The notes under the pieces: generated by a model
The model's database searches: none
What the model was told of the DNA's origin: nothing
The model's input: the letters and a program-made list of their open reading frames with translations, nothing else
In this document: positions 9,915 to 18,975 of the stretch, in pieces
How the letters are laid out: the number at the start of each line of letters is the position of its first letter
Numbering within the stretch: position 1 is the first letter of the stretch
Position numbers and translations under genes: made by a program
From: Pseudomonas bubulae
GTDB lineage: Bacteria > Pseudomonadota > Gammaproteobacteria > Pseudomonadales > Pseudomonadaceae
DNA: 64,000 bases
Assembly (NCBI RefSeq): GCF_900618535.1
Contig: NZ_UYJA01000004.1
Span: 62,001-126,000 of the forward strand
Reading direction: 5' to 3'

Positions 9915-11198
9915 TCAGACGGCAACCCCGCGACGGCACTGCAATTGCGCCGTTCGAACCCGGGAAAACGCCCGGGCCAGACGCAGCAGCATTTCATCGA
10001 TATTGCCCTTGCTCACACACAGGGCCGGGGTAAAACGCAGGCAGTCGGGCTGCGGGGCGCTGATCAGCAAGCCCTCATACAACGCCGCCTTGACCACAGC
10101 GTCTGCCGAGTTATCCGACAAGGTCAGACCCCAAAGCAGACCCTGGCCGCGCAATTCGCCCTGTGCATAACTATTCGCCAACCGGCCCAAACCCTCGCGC
10201 AGGTGTTGCCCCGCGTCGCGAACCTGCTGCAGAAAGCCCTTGTCCAGCACGGTATCCAGCACCGCCAACCCCGCTGCGCTCATCAAGGCATTGCCATGAT
10301 GGGTACCGCCCAGCTCGCCGGGCTCCAGGCAACAGGCCTTGCCCCGAGCCAGCAATGCGGCCACTGGTACACCGCCGCCCAGGCCCTTGCCTAACGTAAT
10401 GATGTCGGCGCGAATGGCGTAATTCTGTTCTGCCAGCAAGGTGCCGCAACGCCCCACGCCGGTCTGCACTTCATCCAGGATCAGCAAAATGCCCAGCTCG
10501 CGACACAAGCGCTCAACACCCTTGAGGTAGTGCTCAGTCGCAGGAATCACCCCGGCTTCGCTTTGTACCGGCTCCAGCATGATGGCCACGGTCTGCGCAT
10601 CGACTGCCGCATGCAGCGCCGGCAAATCGTTGAACGGTACATTGATAAAGCCCGGCAACTGTGGCTCGAAGCGGTTATCCACAGAAGCGCCGCCCGAAGC
10701 CGACATCGCGCCAAAGCTGCGACCGTGGCAGCTGCGGCTGGCCGTGATGATCCGATGGGCGCCACCGCGATGCAGCTGGCCCCATTTGCGTGCCAGCTTG
10801 ATCGCACCTTCATTGGCCTCAGCGCCGGTGTTGAGCAAATGCACCTGATCACTACCGGTGCTTTCACACAAGCGCTGCGCCAGGTTCAACATCCCGCGGT
10901 TTAAAAAACCTGCACCCGGGTTTAGCAATGATTGCGCCTGCTCGGTCATTGCCTTGACCAGCACCGCCGGGCTGTGGCCCAGGCTGTTGGCCGCACTGCC
11001 CTGGGTAAAATCCAGATACGCACGGCTGTCGCTGTCCCACATCCATGAGCCCTGGCCGCGCACAAACACTTGGGCTTCACGCTCAACGCAGGGCATCAGG
11101 CAGTCTCGGGACGGGTGGTTGCCAGCTTTGGATGGCGCAGAGTGCGCGGCCATTTCTTCGAGGCTGGGGGAATGGCGACGCAGGTTAAACAGGTTCAT
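9915..11198 (-). CDS. Class III PLP-dependent aminotransferase (acetylornithine aminotransferase-like)
   Basis: A 427-residue class III aminotransferase of the acetylornithine/ornithine transaminase group. Pyridoxal phosphate lysine is Lys271 in ITLGKGLGGG, preceded by the Asp242 that contacts the ring nitrogen (LILDEVQTGVGR). The LLNTGAEANEGAIKLAR phosphate-binding region is intact near residue 121. The ATG at 11198 is preferred over one at 11219 because the protein then begins at the family position and AAGG lies upstream. It is divergent from a LysR gene, the position occupied by pqqI and pqqH in fluorescent pseudomonads. The substrate cannot be read from sequence. Arginine biosynthesis is one possibility, but the isolated location argues for a specialised transaminase. 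Confidence 0.8.
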   Translation of the reverse strand: MNLFNLRRHSPSLEEMAAHSAPSKAGNHPSRDCLMPCVEREAQVFVRGQGSWMWDSDSRAYLDFTQGSAANSLGHSPAVLVKAMTEQAQSLLNPGAGFLNRGMLNLAQRLCESTGSDQVHLLNTGAEANEGAIKLARKWGQLHRGGAHRIITASRSCHGRSFGAMSASGGASVDNRFEPQLPGFINVPFNDLPALHAAVDAQTVAIMLEPVQSEAGVIPATEHYLKGVERLCRELGILLILDEVQTGVGRCGTLLAEQNYAIRADIITLGKGLGGGVPVAALLARGKACCLEPGELGGTHHGNALMSAAGLAVLDTVLDKGFLQQVRDAGQHLREGLGRLANSYAQGELRGQGLLWGLTLSDNSADAVVKAALYEGLLISAPQPDCLRFTPALCVSKGNIDEMLLRLARAFSRVRTAQLQCRRGVAV

Positions 11199-11402
11199 GC
11201 ACGCGGACCTTGTGACCATAAACAGATTCGATTTGCAACCGCCGACGCTTCATGGGAAAGGTAAACCTCTGCTCGGGTTTATTGTCCTGCCTATGTAAAA
11301 CGCCGTTGCCTATCAGCATCTCTGGCTCGATGAGCCTTGTGGAATGGGCGTAGACTAGGCGCCGGCAGGCCGTTGAGCCATTTCGTTTTTTAAGCATTTT
11401 CG

Positions 11403-11417
11403 ATAAGTATTACTTAT
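11403..11417. promoter_or_regulatory. LysR-type operator (T-N11-A) overlapping the regulator start
   Basis: ATAAGTATTACTTAT is a near-perfect dyad (ATAAGT/ACTTAT, 3-bp spacer) with the T-N11-A spacing of LysR-family sites. It covers the start codon of the LysR gene at 11416, the usual arrangement for autoregulation and for control of the divergent aminotransferase gene. Confidence 0.6.
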
Positions 11418-12315
11418 GGATTTCAAGCAACTGCGTTATTTCGTCGCGGTCTATGAAGAAGGCCATGTGGGCCGTGCCGCCGAGCGGCTTTGCATCTCGC
11501 AGCCAGCCCTCTCCCAGCAGATCCGTCAGCTCGAACACAACCTTGATGTGAGCCTGTTCGAGCGCAGCAGCAAGCGCCTGCTGCCTACTTTGGCAGCACA
11601 CACGCTGTACAACCACGCGCTGCCCTTGCTCGACGGATTGCAGCGAGCCAAAGAGGCTCTGCACAACTTTCAGGGCCAGGCCCTGCGCACCATTGCCATC
11701 GGTGTATTGCAAACTGTGCATACCAGCCTGGTGCCGCAGATGCTGGAGCGTGTACGTCAGGCCCAACCCCATTTGGTGGTACAGATCTACGAGCTCACGG
11801 GCATAGAGATCGAACGGCGCCTGCTGAATGGTTCACTCGACATTGGCATCAGTTACCTGCCGCCACGCCAGCCTGGGCTGCACGCCATGATGCTTTACGA
11901 AGACGAACTGCAACTGGTGATCCCGGCGGATCATCCGTTGCGCGAATTCAAGAAAGTGTCCTTGAGCCAGGCGGCAGAGCTGCCGATGTTGCTGCTGGGG
12001 GAAGAGTTTCAGGTGCGCCAGATCTGGCAAGCCCAGCTTGCCAATCTGGGCCGTCGCCCGCAGGTGCAGGCCGAGCTCAACACCATGGCGGGGATCCTCG
12101 ACAGCCTGCCCCATAGCAAGCTGGCCACTGTCTTGCCAGGGCGCTCGCGTCATCAACACGACGACAAGGCGCTGCTGTGGAAGCCGCTGAGCGAGCCACG
12201 GGTACCGCTGCAAGTGGGGCTGGTGTGTCGCGATGTGCAACGCCAGCAAGCCACTTTGGGACTGCTGCGCACGTTGCTTGAAGATGTGATGCAGGGCGAT
12301 GAAGGGGCGCTGTAG
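11416..12315 (+). CDS. LysR-family transcriptional regulator
   Basis: A 299-residue LysR regulator. The N-terminal helix-turn-helix is clear (GHVGRAAERLCISQPALSQQI, about residues 17-37), followed by a type 2 periplasmic-binding-like effector domain. It is close to the CynR/CbbR-like branch in overall pattern, but no ligand can be assigned. It is divergent from the aminotransferase with a 217-bp spacer and carries a LysR-type operator over its own start. In the pqq cluster of related strains a regulator in this place has been called pqqH. Its downstream side holds a REP pair and then the rsmY terminator. Confidence 0.85.
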   Translation: MDFKQLRYFVAVYEEGHVGRAAERLCISQPALSQQIRQLEHNLDVSLFERSSKRLLPTLAAHTLYNHALPLLDGLQRAKEALHNFQGQALRTIAIGVLQTVHTSLVPQMLERVRQAQPHLVVQIYELTGIEIERRLLNGSLDIGISYLPPRQPGLHAMMLYEDELQLVIPADHPLREFKKVSLSQAAELPMLLLGEEFQVRQIWQAQLANLGRRPQVQAELNTMAGILDSLPHSKLATVLPGRSRHQHDDKALLWKPLSEPRVPLQVGLVCRDVQRQQATLGLLRTLLEDVMQGDEGAL

Positions 12316-12326
12316 CTGGCCACCTT

Positions 12327-12411
12327 GTGGGAGCGGGCTTGCTCGCGATTCAGGCGACTCGGTGCTCCAGGAAGACCGTGGTGATGCGATCGCGAGCGAG
12401 CCCGCTCCCAC
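12327..12411. repeat. REP inverted pair
   Basis: A REP arm GTGGGAGCGGGCTTGC... is mirrored at 12390-12411 (one arm reads GCGAGCGAGCC instead of GCGAGCAAGCC). It lies between the LysR stop and the terminator of rsmY. Confidence 0.9.
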
Positions 12412-12449
12412 AGGAACTGGGAAATCGAGAAAATTCTGACGCACAAAAA

Positions 12450-12570
12450 AGAAAACCCCGCCGAGGCGGGGTTTTGCAGACTGTTTCCCTGACATCCTTT
12501 TCACTCCGCCATCCTGGCAGAATCCTACGTGTCCGTGTTGTTGCTTTGAGCTTCCTGCTCTACGTCCATG
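12450..12570 (-). ncRNA. rsmY: RsmY, CsrA/RsmA-sequestering small RNA
   Basis: A minus-strand RNA of about 120 nt. It contains at least six GGA motifs, several presented in hairpin loops: GAGC-AGGAA-GCTC, CGGACACG and GCC-AGGA-TGGC, then AGGATT, AGGATGT and CAGGGAAAC. It ends in a GC-rich terminator. Such repeated exposed GGA loops titrate the translational repressor RsmA/RsmE of the Gac/Rsm cascade. A perfect GacA upstream site is at 12627-12644 and a -10-like TAATCT at 12577-12582, placing the 5' end near ATGGACG at about 12569. The position between the LysR gene and the acyl-CoA dehydrogenase gene is the one I recall for rsmY in P. putida. No protein is encoded. Confidence 0.92.
12453..12475 (-). 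terminator. Terminator of rsmY (bidirectional)
   Basis: AAACCCCGCC-GAG-GCGGGGTTTT: a 9-10 bp GC-rich stem with T-runs on both strands. It ends rsmY leftwards and can end the LysR transcript rightwards. Confidence 0.93.
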
Positions 12571-12576
12571 GAAAGT

Positions 12577-12582
12577 AGATTA
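12577..12582 (-). promoter_or_regulatory. -10 element of rsmY
   Basis: TAATCT on the minus strand lies 7-8 bases before the predicted first nucleotide. No good -35 box is present, as expected for a GacA-activated promoter. Confidence 0.6.
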
Positions 12583-12626
12583 CCCCTGGATCCAATCTGC
12601 CGATATGGGAGATTGTCAGCATGTAA

Positions 12627-12644
12627 TGTAAGCAAATGCTTACA
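12627..12644 (-). promoter_or_regulatory. GacA upstream activating sequence
   Basis: TGTAAG-N6-CTTACA is a perfect match to the consensus for GacA-dependent Rsm small RNA promoters. It is centred about 65 bp upstream of the predicted rsmY start. Confidence 0.93.
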
Positions 12645-12658
12645 AAACACTAAACAGG

Positions 12659-14437
12659 TTAAAAGTGTGCTTCGTCCAGCAGGTAAAGCGACTCGCTACC
12701 CGCCTTGACCGACGCGCTCAGCGAGTGGATACGCGGCAGCAAACGGGCGAAATAGAAGCGTGCCGTGCCCAGCTTGCTGGCATAGAAGGCTTCATCGGCC
12801 TCTTTACCCAACGCGGCCCTGGCCATCAACGCCCACATGTACGCATACGTTGTGTAACCAAAAACCTGCAGGTACTCAACGGAGGCTGCGCCGATCTCGT
12901 TCGGGTTGTTTTGCGAACGGTCCAGTACCCAGGCTGTCAACTGGTCAAGTGTGTCCAAAGCCGCCGCCAGTGGCTGGGTAAACTCGTTCAGGTCGCTGTT
13001 GGCGGTGGCGATGAACTGACGGATTTCATCAGCAAACTGGCGGTAGTAAGCCCCGTGGTTGCCAACGATCTTGCGCCCCACCAGATCCAGCGCCTGGATA
13101 CCGTTGGTGCCTTCGTAGATTTGCGTGATGCGCACATCACGCACCAACTGCTCCTGGCCCCACTCGCGAATATAGCCGTGGCCGCCGAACACCTGTTGGC
13201 CATGCACGGTGGTTTCCAGGCCCAGATCAGTCAGGAAGGCCTTGGCCACCGGGGTCAGCAAAGCCACCAGGCCATCGGCGCGCTCACGCGCTGCCGGGTC
13301 TTCACTGAACTTGGCGATATCCAGCTGGTTGGCAACATAAGTAGAGAAGGCCCGACCGCCTTCGTTCGAGGCCTTCATGGTCAGCAGCATGCGTCGGACG
13401 TCGGCGTGAACGATGATCGGGTCCGCCACTTTATCCTTGGCCACTGCGCCTGTTGCAGCGCGTCCCTGCAAGCGATCGCGGGCATATTCCACGGCGTTCT
13501 GATACGAACGCTCACCCGAAGCCAGGCCCTGGATGCCAACGCCCAGACGCTCATAGTTCATCATGGTGAACATGGCGGCCAAGCCACGGTTGGGCTCTCC
13601 CACCAGGTAGCCGACAGCTTCATCGAAGTTCATCACACAGGTGGCCGAAGCCTGAATACCCATCTTGTGCTCGATAGAGCCGCAGGTCACCGGGTTGCGC
13701 TCACCCAGGCTGCCATCGGCATTGACCATGAACTTGGGCACCAGAAACAGCGAGATGCCTTTAGGCCCCGCAGGCGCGTCCGGCAATTTGGCCAGTACCA
13801 GATGGATAATGTTTTCGGTCAGGTCGTGCTCACCACCGGTGATGAAAATCTTGGTGCCGCTGACTTTGTAGGAACCATCCACCTGAGGCTCGGCTTTTGT
13901 CCGAATAATCCCCAGATCAGTACCCGCATGGGGCTCGGTCAAACACATGGAACCCGCCCACACACCCGAGTACATATTCGGCAAATAGGTCGTTTTCAAT
14001 GCTTCGCTGGCGTGCGCGTTGATCGACACACAGGCGCCGGCGGTCAACATCGGGTACAGGCCGAACGACAGGCTGGAGGAGTTGATCATCTCTTCGACCT
14101 GGGCCGACACAGCCTTGGGCATGCCCATGCCGCCGAACTGCGGGTCGCCGCCCACACCCACCCAACCGCCTTCGGCGCAGGTGCGATAGGCATCGACAAA
14201 ACCGGCCGGGGTGGTCACTGCACCATTGTCCCAGTGGCAGCCTTCCTCATCACCACTGCGGCTCAGCGGCGCGATGCTTTTCGCGGTGACCTTACCCGCT
14301 TCTTCGAGAATGGCTTCAACCGTTTCAGCATCTACGGTCTCTGCCAACGCAGGCAATTGCGCCCAGAGCTTGGCGACCTCAAAGACTTCATTGAGGACGA
14401 AGCGCATATCGCGCAGGGGCGCTTTGTAGTCAGCCAT
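12659..14437 (-). CDS. Acyl-CoA dehydrogenase (long C-terminally extended type)
   Basis: A 592-residue flavin-dependent acyl-CoA dehydrogenase, first step of a beta-oxidation cycle in the cytoplasm. Visible family segments are the N-terminal helical domain, the flavin/substrate segment MCLTEPHAGTDLG (about residues 165-177), GTKIFITGGEHD, and the C-terminal helical domain with YEGTNGIQALDLVGRK, which carries the catalytic-glutamate region. An extra C-terminal domain of about 150 residues distinguishes this group from the 380-residue short-chain enzymes. It is paralogous to the next upstream gene. In P. aeruginosa the matching genes near bioD have been called FadE-type; chain-length preference is not readable here. 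A REP element and a terminator separate the pair, so each may have its own promoter. Confidence 0.88.
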   Translation of the reverse strand: MADYKAPLRDMRFVLNEVFEVAKLWAQLPALAETVDAETVEAILEEAGKVTAKSIAPLSRSGDEEGCHWDNGAVTTPAGFVDAYRTCAEGGWVGVGGDPQFGGMGMPKAVSAQVEEMINSSSLSFGLYPMLTAGACVSINAHASEALKTTYLPNMYSGVWAGSMCLTEPHAGTDLGIIRTKAEPQVDGSYKVSGTKIFITGGEHDLTENIIHLVLAKLPDAPAGPKGISLFLVPKFMVNADGSLGERNPVTCGSIEHKMGIQASATCVMNFDEAVGYLVGEPNRGLAAMFTMMNYERLGVGIQGLASGERSYQNAVEYARDRLQGRAATGAVAKDKVADPIIVHADVRRMLLTMKASNEGGRAFSTYVANQLDIAKFSEDPAARERADGLVALLTPVAKAFLTDLGLETTVHGQQVFGGHGYIREWGQEQLVRDVRITQIYEGTNGIQALDLVGRKIVGNHGAYYRQFADEIRQFIATANSDLNEFTQPLAAALDTLDQLTAWVLDRSQNNPNEIGAASVEYLQVFGYTTYAYMWALMARAALGKEADEAFYASKLGTARFYFARLLPRIHSLSASVKAGSESLYLLDEAHF

Positions 14438-14561
14438 GGCAAACCTCGTAATCTGTAAACGGCGATTATTAATGTAGGACCCAGTCTAGCTTAACGACGA
14501 TAGCGATACATAGGGTCATGCTGTGACTAATGTATATGTTTTGGTCGAGAGCATATCTGAT

Positions 14562-14611
14562 GTGGGAGCGAGCCTGCTCGCGAGGGCTTTCGCGAGCAGG
14601 CTCGCTCCCAC
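14562..14611. repeat. Compact REP pair
   Basis: GTGGGAGCGAGCCTGC and its mirror image are separated by only a few bases (GAGGGCTTT), giving one 50-bp hairpin instead of the usual 85-bp pair. It lies 3' of the terminator of the second acyl-CoA dehydrogenase and upstream of the first. Confidence 0.88.
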
Positions 14612-14637
14612 AGAAAGTTAAGGCGCACCAAAACTAA

Positions 14638-14671
14638 AAAAGCCGCCTCCCCAAAAGGAGAAGCGGCTTTG
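14638..14671 (-). terminator. Terminator after acyl-CoA dehydrogenase
   Basis: AAAGCCGCCTCC and GGAGAAGCGGCTTT form an imperfect stem around CCAAAA. T-runs on the minus-strand side lie 20 bp after the stop of the 14691-16496 gene. Confidence 0.8.
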
Positions 14672-14690
14672 CAAGATGACCCGCCGAGGC

Positions 14691-16496
14691 TTAGTAGCCC
14701 AGGTCGAAGTCTTCTTCTTTCATGTCCATCAGGTTGGCAGCGCCCGACAGCATGGTGGCAACGTGCGCGCGGGTACGCGGCAGGATGCGCTGGAAGTAGA
14801 AGCGGGCCGTTTGCAGCTTGGCTTTATAGAACGCTTCTTCGGACGTGCCGGCCGCCAGCTTTTCAGCTGCCAGGCGCGCCATGTCAGCCCAGAAGTAAGC
14901 CAGGCAGGCATAACCGGAGTACATCAGGTAGTCGACCGAGGCCGCACCCACTTCTTCACGGTCTTTCATCGCGGCCATACCGACCTTCATGGTCAGCTCG
15001 CCCCATTCCTTGTTCAGCGCAGCCAGTGGCGTGACGAACTCGTTGAGTACGTCGTTGCCTTCGTTGCTCTGGCAGAACTTGTGCACGATCTTGGTGAAGC
15101 CCTTGAGCGCCTCGCCCTGGGTCATCAGCACTTTACGGCCCAGCAGGTCGAGTGCCTGGATGCCGGTGGTGCCTTCGTACAGCATCGAAATGCGGCTGTC
15201 GCGAACGTTCTGCTCCATGCCCCACTCGGCGATAAAGCCGTGGCCGCCGTAGATTTGCACGCCGTGGTTGGCGGACTCAAAACCGACTTCAGTCATAAAG
15301 GCTTTGGCGATCGGTGTCATGAAGGCCAGCAGTGCGTCAGCTTTCTTCTTCTCTTCTTCATCAACGCCGTATTTGACGATGTCGACTTGCTTGGCGGTGA
15401 AGTACACCATCGCACGGTTGCCTTCGGCGAATGCCTTGGTGGTCAACAGCATGCGACGTACGTCCGGGTGAACGATGATCGGGTCAGCCGCCTTTTCAGG
15501 CGCCTTCGGGCCGGTCAACGAACGCATCTGCAGACGGTCACGAGCGTATTTCAGGCCGCCCTGGAAGGCGATTTCAGCGTGGGACAGGCCTTGCAGCGCG
15601 GTGCCCAGACGTGCGGTGTTCATAAAGGTGAACATGCAGTTCAGGCCTTTGTTCGGCGGGCCGATCAGGTAGCCGGTGGCGCCGTCGAAGTTCATCACGC
15701 AGGTGGCGTTACCGTGAATGCCCATTTTGTGCTCAAGCGAGCCACAGGACACGGCGTTGCGCTCACCGATGCTGCCATCGGCGTTGGCGTTGAACTTGGG
15801 CACGATAAACAGCGAAATGCCTTTGGTGCCAGCCGGTGCATCCGGCAGGCGAGCCAGTACGATGTGCACGATGTTATCGGCCATATCGTGTTCACCGGCC
15901 GAGATAAAGATCTTGGTGCCGGAAATCTTGTAGGAACCGTCAGCCTGAGGTTCAGCCTTGGTGCGCAGCAGGCCCAGGTCAGTACCGCAGTGCGATTCGG
16001 TCAGGCACATGGTGCCGGTCCATTCGCCGGTCACCAGCTTGGTCAGGTAGGTCTCTTGCTGCTCGGGGGTGCCGTGCTCGGAGATGGTGTTCATCGCACC
16101 ATGGGACAGGCCAGGGTACATGCCCCACGACCAGTTGGCTGCACCGACCATTTCGCTCACGGCCAGGCCCAGCGATTCCGGCAGGCCTTGACCACCGTGC
16201 TCTACGTCGTGAGCCAGGCTCGGCCAGCCGCCTTCAACGAATTGTTTGTAGGCTTCTTTGAAGCCTGTAGGGGTTTTAACCCCGGTTTCGCTCCAGGTGC
16301 AGCCTTCGATGTCACCCACGCGGTTCAGAGGTGCCAGCACCTGCTCACAAAACTTGGCGCCTTCTTCAAGAATGGCGTCAACCATATCTGGAGTGGCGTC
16401 CTGGCAAGCCGGCAGGCTCTGATAGTGCGCTTCGTAACCGAGCAGTTCGTCACGAACGAAGCGAATATCACGCAAGGGGGCCTTGTAGTCAGGCAT
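14691..16496 (-). CDS. Acyl-CoA dehydrogenase (long C-terminally extended type), PsrA-controlled
   Basis: A 601-residue acyl-CoA dehydrogenase with the same architecture as its neighbour ([57 protein letters not shown]). It should oxidise fatty acyl-CoA esters in beta-oxidation, passing electrons to electron-transfer flavoprotein. The position next to bioD matches the gene called FadE1 in P. aeruginosa, a PsrA target. Two overlapping PsrA-type sites 60-90 bp upstream of the start support that here. Ends DFDLGY. The N-terminal residues [13 protein letters not shown] closely match the paralogue's [13 protein letters not shown], indicating a tandem duplication. Confidence 0.9.
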   Translation of the reverse strand: MPDYKAPLRDIRFVRDELLGYEAHYQSLPACQDATPDMVDAILEEGAKFCEQVLAPLNRVGDIEGCTWSETGVKTPTGFKEAYKQFVEGGWPSLAHDVEHGGQGLPESLGLAVSEMVGAANWSWGMYPGLSHGAMNTISEHGTPEQQETYLTKLVTGEWTGTMCLTESHCGTDLGLLRTKAEPQADGSYKISGTKIFISAGEHDMADNIVHIVLARLPDAPAGTKGISLFIVPKFNANADGSIGERNAVSCGSLEHKMGIHGNATCVMNFDGATGYLIGPPNKGLNCMFTFMNTARLGTALQGLSHAEIAFQGGLKYARDRLQMRSLTGPKAPEKAADPIIVHPDVRRMLLTTKAFAEGNRAMVYFTAKQVDIVKYGVDEEEKKKADALLAFMTPIAKAFMTEVGFESANHGVQIYGGHGFIAEWGMEQNVRDSRISMLYEGTTGIQALDLLGRKVLMTQGEALKGFTKIVHKFCQSNEGNDVLNEFVTPLAALNKEWGELTMKVGMAAMKDREEVGAASVDYLMYSGYACLAYFWADMARLAAEKLAAGTSEEAFYKAKLQTARFYFQRILPRTRAHVATMLSGAANLMDMKEEDFDLGY

Positions 16497-16557
16497 AGCG
16501 ATAAACCTCTGCTGATGAAACCGGGGATGAACAACCGCGTGGATTTGTTATGGCGGT

Positions 16558-16584
16558 CAAACAGGTGTTTGAAACATACGTTTA
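16558..16584 (-). promoter_or_regulatory. Two overlapping PsrA-type operators
   Basis: CAAAC-AGGT-GTTTG (16558-16571) and GAAAC-ATAC-GTTTA (16571-16584) share one base. The first fits the PsrA consensus (G/C)AAAC-N2-4-GTTT(G/C) perfectly, the second with one end mismatch. They lie just upstream of the acyl-CoA dehydrogenase start at 16496. Confidence 0.72.
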
Positions 16585-16663
16585 CGCCTATTTATTGTCA
16601 AGCAGCGCGAAGCCGCCGTTCGTCTTGGGTCGGATTTGTCTGATCAAGGGAGGGGATATTTTT

Positions 16664-16745
16664 GGGGTGGGCTTGCTCGCGATACAGCCGGTTCGGACAG
16701 TCAGGCAGACCGAGGCGAGGCCATCGCGAGCAAGCCCGCTCCCAC
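16664..16745. repeat. REP inverted pair, left arm degenerate
   Basis: The right arm (16724-16745) is intact. The left arm has lost part of its start and reads GGGGTGGGCTTGCTCGCGA. It follows bioD. Confidence 0.85.
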
Positions 16746-16761
16746 AGATTCAAGCGGTGTA

Positions 16762-17442
16762 TCAGTCCAGCAAATCCAGTTGCAGGTATTCAGCCACGGA
16801 CTGCGCCGACGCTGATTTGAGTTTAGGCACACGCCCAAGGCAAGGCGCGGGCAATCGCTCCGCCAGGGTGGCGAGGTTTTCTTCCAGGCGTGAGGTTTTC
16901 GGGCCAATGATATTGGCGACCCAGCCAGCCAGCTGCAGGCCATCACGGGCAATCGCCTCGGCGGTCAACAGTGCATGGCTGATACAGCCCAGACGCACGC
17001 CCACCACCAGGATTACCGGCAGGTCCAGCGCCTGTGCCAACTCCGACAAACTGTCCTGACCGGATAACGGCACGCGCCAGCCGCCGGCGCCTTCAATCAG
17101 GGTGAAGTCGGCCTTTTGACCCAGAATGTGCTGCATCGGCTCCAGCAGCGAGCGCACCGTCAGTACCACCCCGGCTTCACGCGCTGCGATATGCGGGGCG
17201 ATGGCCGGCTCGAACGCCACCGGGTTGACCTCGTCATAACTCAACTTGATCGAGCTCTCGGCCATCAATGCCAGTGCGTCAGCATTGCGCAATCCCTGGG
17301 GAGTGACTTCACAACCCGAGGCAACCGGCTTGCCCGCGGCCGTACTCAGCCCGGCCGTGCGCGCGGCATACAGAAAACCTGCCGCCACCGTGGTTTTGCC
17401 TACATCTGTGTCCGTACCGGTGATGAAGTACGCTGGGCTCAT
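16762..17442 (-). CDS. bioD: Dethiobiotin synthetase
   Basis: A 226-residue ATP-dependent enzyme closing the ureido ring of dethiobiotin from 7,8-diaminopelargonate and CO2. The P-loop is [10 protein letters not shown] at residues 8-17. The KPVASG and [10 protein letters not shown] segments of the active site are intact. Its ATG overlaps the bioC stop by four bases (ATGA), so it is the last gene of the bioB-F-H-C-D operon. Confidence 0.95.
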   Translation of the reverse strand: MSPAYFITGTDTDVGKTTVAAGFLYAARTAGLSTAAGKPVASGCEVTPQGLRNADALALMAESSIKLSYDEVNPVAFEPAIAPHIAAREAGVVLTVRSLLEPMQHILGQKADFTLIEGAGGWRVPLSGQDSLSELAQALDLPVILVVGVRLGCISHALLTAEAIARDGLQLAGWVANIIGPKTSRLEENLATLAERLPAPCLGRVPKLKSASAQSVAEYLQLDLLD

Positions 17443-18251
17443 CGCGCTTTCTCCAGAATGCCGTAGACCACCTGATAAGTCGCCGGTAACCCCAGCGGCT
17501 GACGAAACTGCTCGTAGGCGCCAACCAGCCCCTGAACCCGCGCCCTGCCGGTCAGCCCCTCAGGACGTCCCGGGTTGAGATTATGTGCACCGAGCGCTTT
17601 TAGCTCATGGGTCAGCTGGCGTACTTGCGGGTAGTGCAGCACATGCGGCTGATTCTGCAAGCCGAGCACCTGCAGACCGCTGTCGGCGCAAAGCTGCTGA
17701 TAGGCCGTGAACTCACGAAAACGATTGACGTGAGCCTGGCCGTCGACTGCCCGCCAGCTATCACGCAGCTCATTCAAGGTGCCCACGCACAAACTGGTGA
17801 AGGCCAGGACCCCACCGGGTTTGAGCACACGCTGGGCCTCATTCAGCACCGCGCGAAAATCAGCACACCATTGCAGCGCCAGGCTGGAGAAAATCAGATC
17901 ACAACTGTTTGCTTGCAGCGGCAGGCTTTCGGCATCGCCAGCGATAAAATGCTGTGCCCCGCCCAAAGGCCGGGCATACGCCAGCATGCCTTGGGCGATA
18001 TCCAGTGCCACCCCCTGACTATGGGTAAAGCGCTGACCCAGCACGCGGCTGAAATAACCTGTGCCACTGCCCAGATCCAGCCAGCGCTGCGGGCTCAAAT
18101 CCTGCGGTAAACGGGCCATCAGCTCATGGCCAACGTCACGCTGCAATTGGGCGACGCTGTCGTAACTGGCGGCCGCACGGGAAAACGAGACAGCCACTTG
18201 ACGCTTGTTCGGCAAGCTGGCCGCAAGCATCGCAATACTCAAATCATTCAT
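17439..18251 (-). CDS. bioC: Malonyl-[acyl-carrier protein] O-methyltransferase
   Basis: A 270-residue SAM-dependent methyltransferase that caps malonyl-ACP so that fatty acid synthase can build the pimeloyl chain of biotin. The SAM motif [13 protein letters not shown] is present near residue 60, followed by [11 protein letters not shown] and FSSLALQWC. The start at 18251 overlaps the bioH stop by eight bases and gives the family length. A longer frame reaching 18335 lies inside bioH and is not used. Confidence 0.93.
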   Translation of the reverse strand: MNDLSIAMLAASLPNKRQVAVSFSRAAASYDSVAQLQRDVGHELMARLPQDLSPQRWLDLGSGTGYFSRVLGQRFTHSQGVALDIAQGMLAYARPLGGAQHFIAGDAESLPLQANSCDLIFSSLALQWCADFRAVLNEAQRVLKPGGVLAFTSLCVGTLNELRDSWRAVDGQAHVNRFREFTAYQQLCADSGLQVLGLQNQPHVLHYPQVRQLTHELKALGAHNLNPGRPEGLTGRARVQGLVGAYEQFRQPLGLPATYQVVYGILEKAR

Positions 18252-18975
18252 CGCCCGACTCGTGTAAAAAAGCCTGAATCGCCGCCGCCAGTTCGTGCGG
18301 GGCTTCCAGTAAAAATGCATGACAGGCCTGTTCAATCAGACCCACTTCGACATCGGGTAACAGCGCCAGCACATCACTTGCCGCCTGCTCCGGAACCAGC
18401 GCATCAAGCCCCGCGAACAGGTGCAATTGCGGCCCGTTGAAACGCTGCAAGGCTGCCCGCGTATCCAGCCTGCCGAGCAATTCAAGGCCGGCCGACAAGG
18501 CATCGGGCTGAGCATTGGGTGCGCCGGCCAGCAGCAGGCTGGCAAGCGCCCGCGGCTCCTCCGAGCCCTGGCTGCACAGCAGGCAAAAACGTTTGAGCGT
18601 GGTATTCGGCGCATCACCAAAACCGCTCAGGAACGGCTCGAACGTGGAGACAGGCATGGCGCCTGGCCAATCCGCGCGACTGACAAAGCTCGGGTTGCTG
18701 GCCAAGGTAACCAGCCCGCAGCAGCGATCGCCGCGACGCGCAGCCAGCTCGCTGGCAAGCATCCCGCCCAGCGACCATCCACCCAGCCAGACGTTGTCGG
18801 GCAGGGTCGCGTCGAGTTCATCGAGCCAGTCGTCAAGAGCGGTGGACAGCAGCACCGGTAACGGTTCGATTTCGACCCGCAAGTGCTCGTCCAGCCCGCG
18901 CAAGGCCTCGGCCAGAGGCTCCAGAGGTGAAACCCCCAGGCCCCAGCCCGGCAGCAGAATCAAACGATCACGCAT
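18244..18975 (-). CDS. bioH: Pimeloyl-[ACP] methyl ester esterase
   Basis: A 243-residue alpha/beta hydrolase that removes the methyl cap from pimeloyl-ACP. The nucleophile is Ser68 in GGWSLGG. The N-terminal [10 protein letters not shown] oxyanion region and a C-terminal His in [15 protein letters not shown] complete the fold. It overlaps bioF by eight bases at its start and bioC by eight at its end, so the three are translationally coupled. Confidence 0.92.
   Translation of the reverse strand: MRDRLILLPGWGLGVSPLEPLAEALRGLDEHLRVEIEPLPVLLSTALDDWLDELDATLPDNVWLGGWSLGGMLASELAARRGDRCCGLVTLASNPSFVSRADWPGAMPVSTFEPFLSGFGDAPNTTLKRFCLLCSQGSEEPRALASLLLAGAPNAQPDALSAGLELLGRLDTRAALQRFNGPQLHLFAGLDALVPEQAASDVLALLPDVEVGLIEQACHAFLLEAPHELAAAIQAFLHESGDE

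Noticed and set aside
12665..14458. A 597-codon open frame antisense to an acyl-CoA dehydrogenase
   Set aside because: It mirrors the codon pattern of the minus-strand gene, has no family resemblance and no ribosome site. Long antisense frames are expected in high-GC genes.
14676..16643. A 655-codon frame antisense to the second acyl-CoA dehydrogenase
   Set aside because: Same shadow effect. The minus-strand reading is a clear family member.
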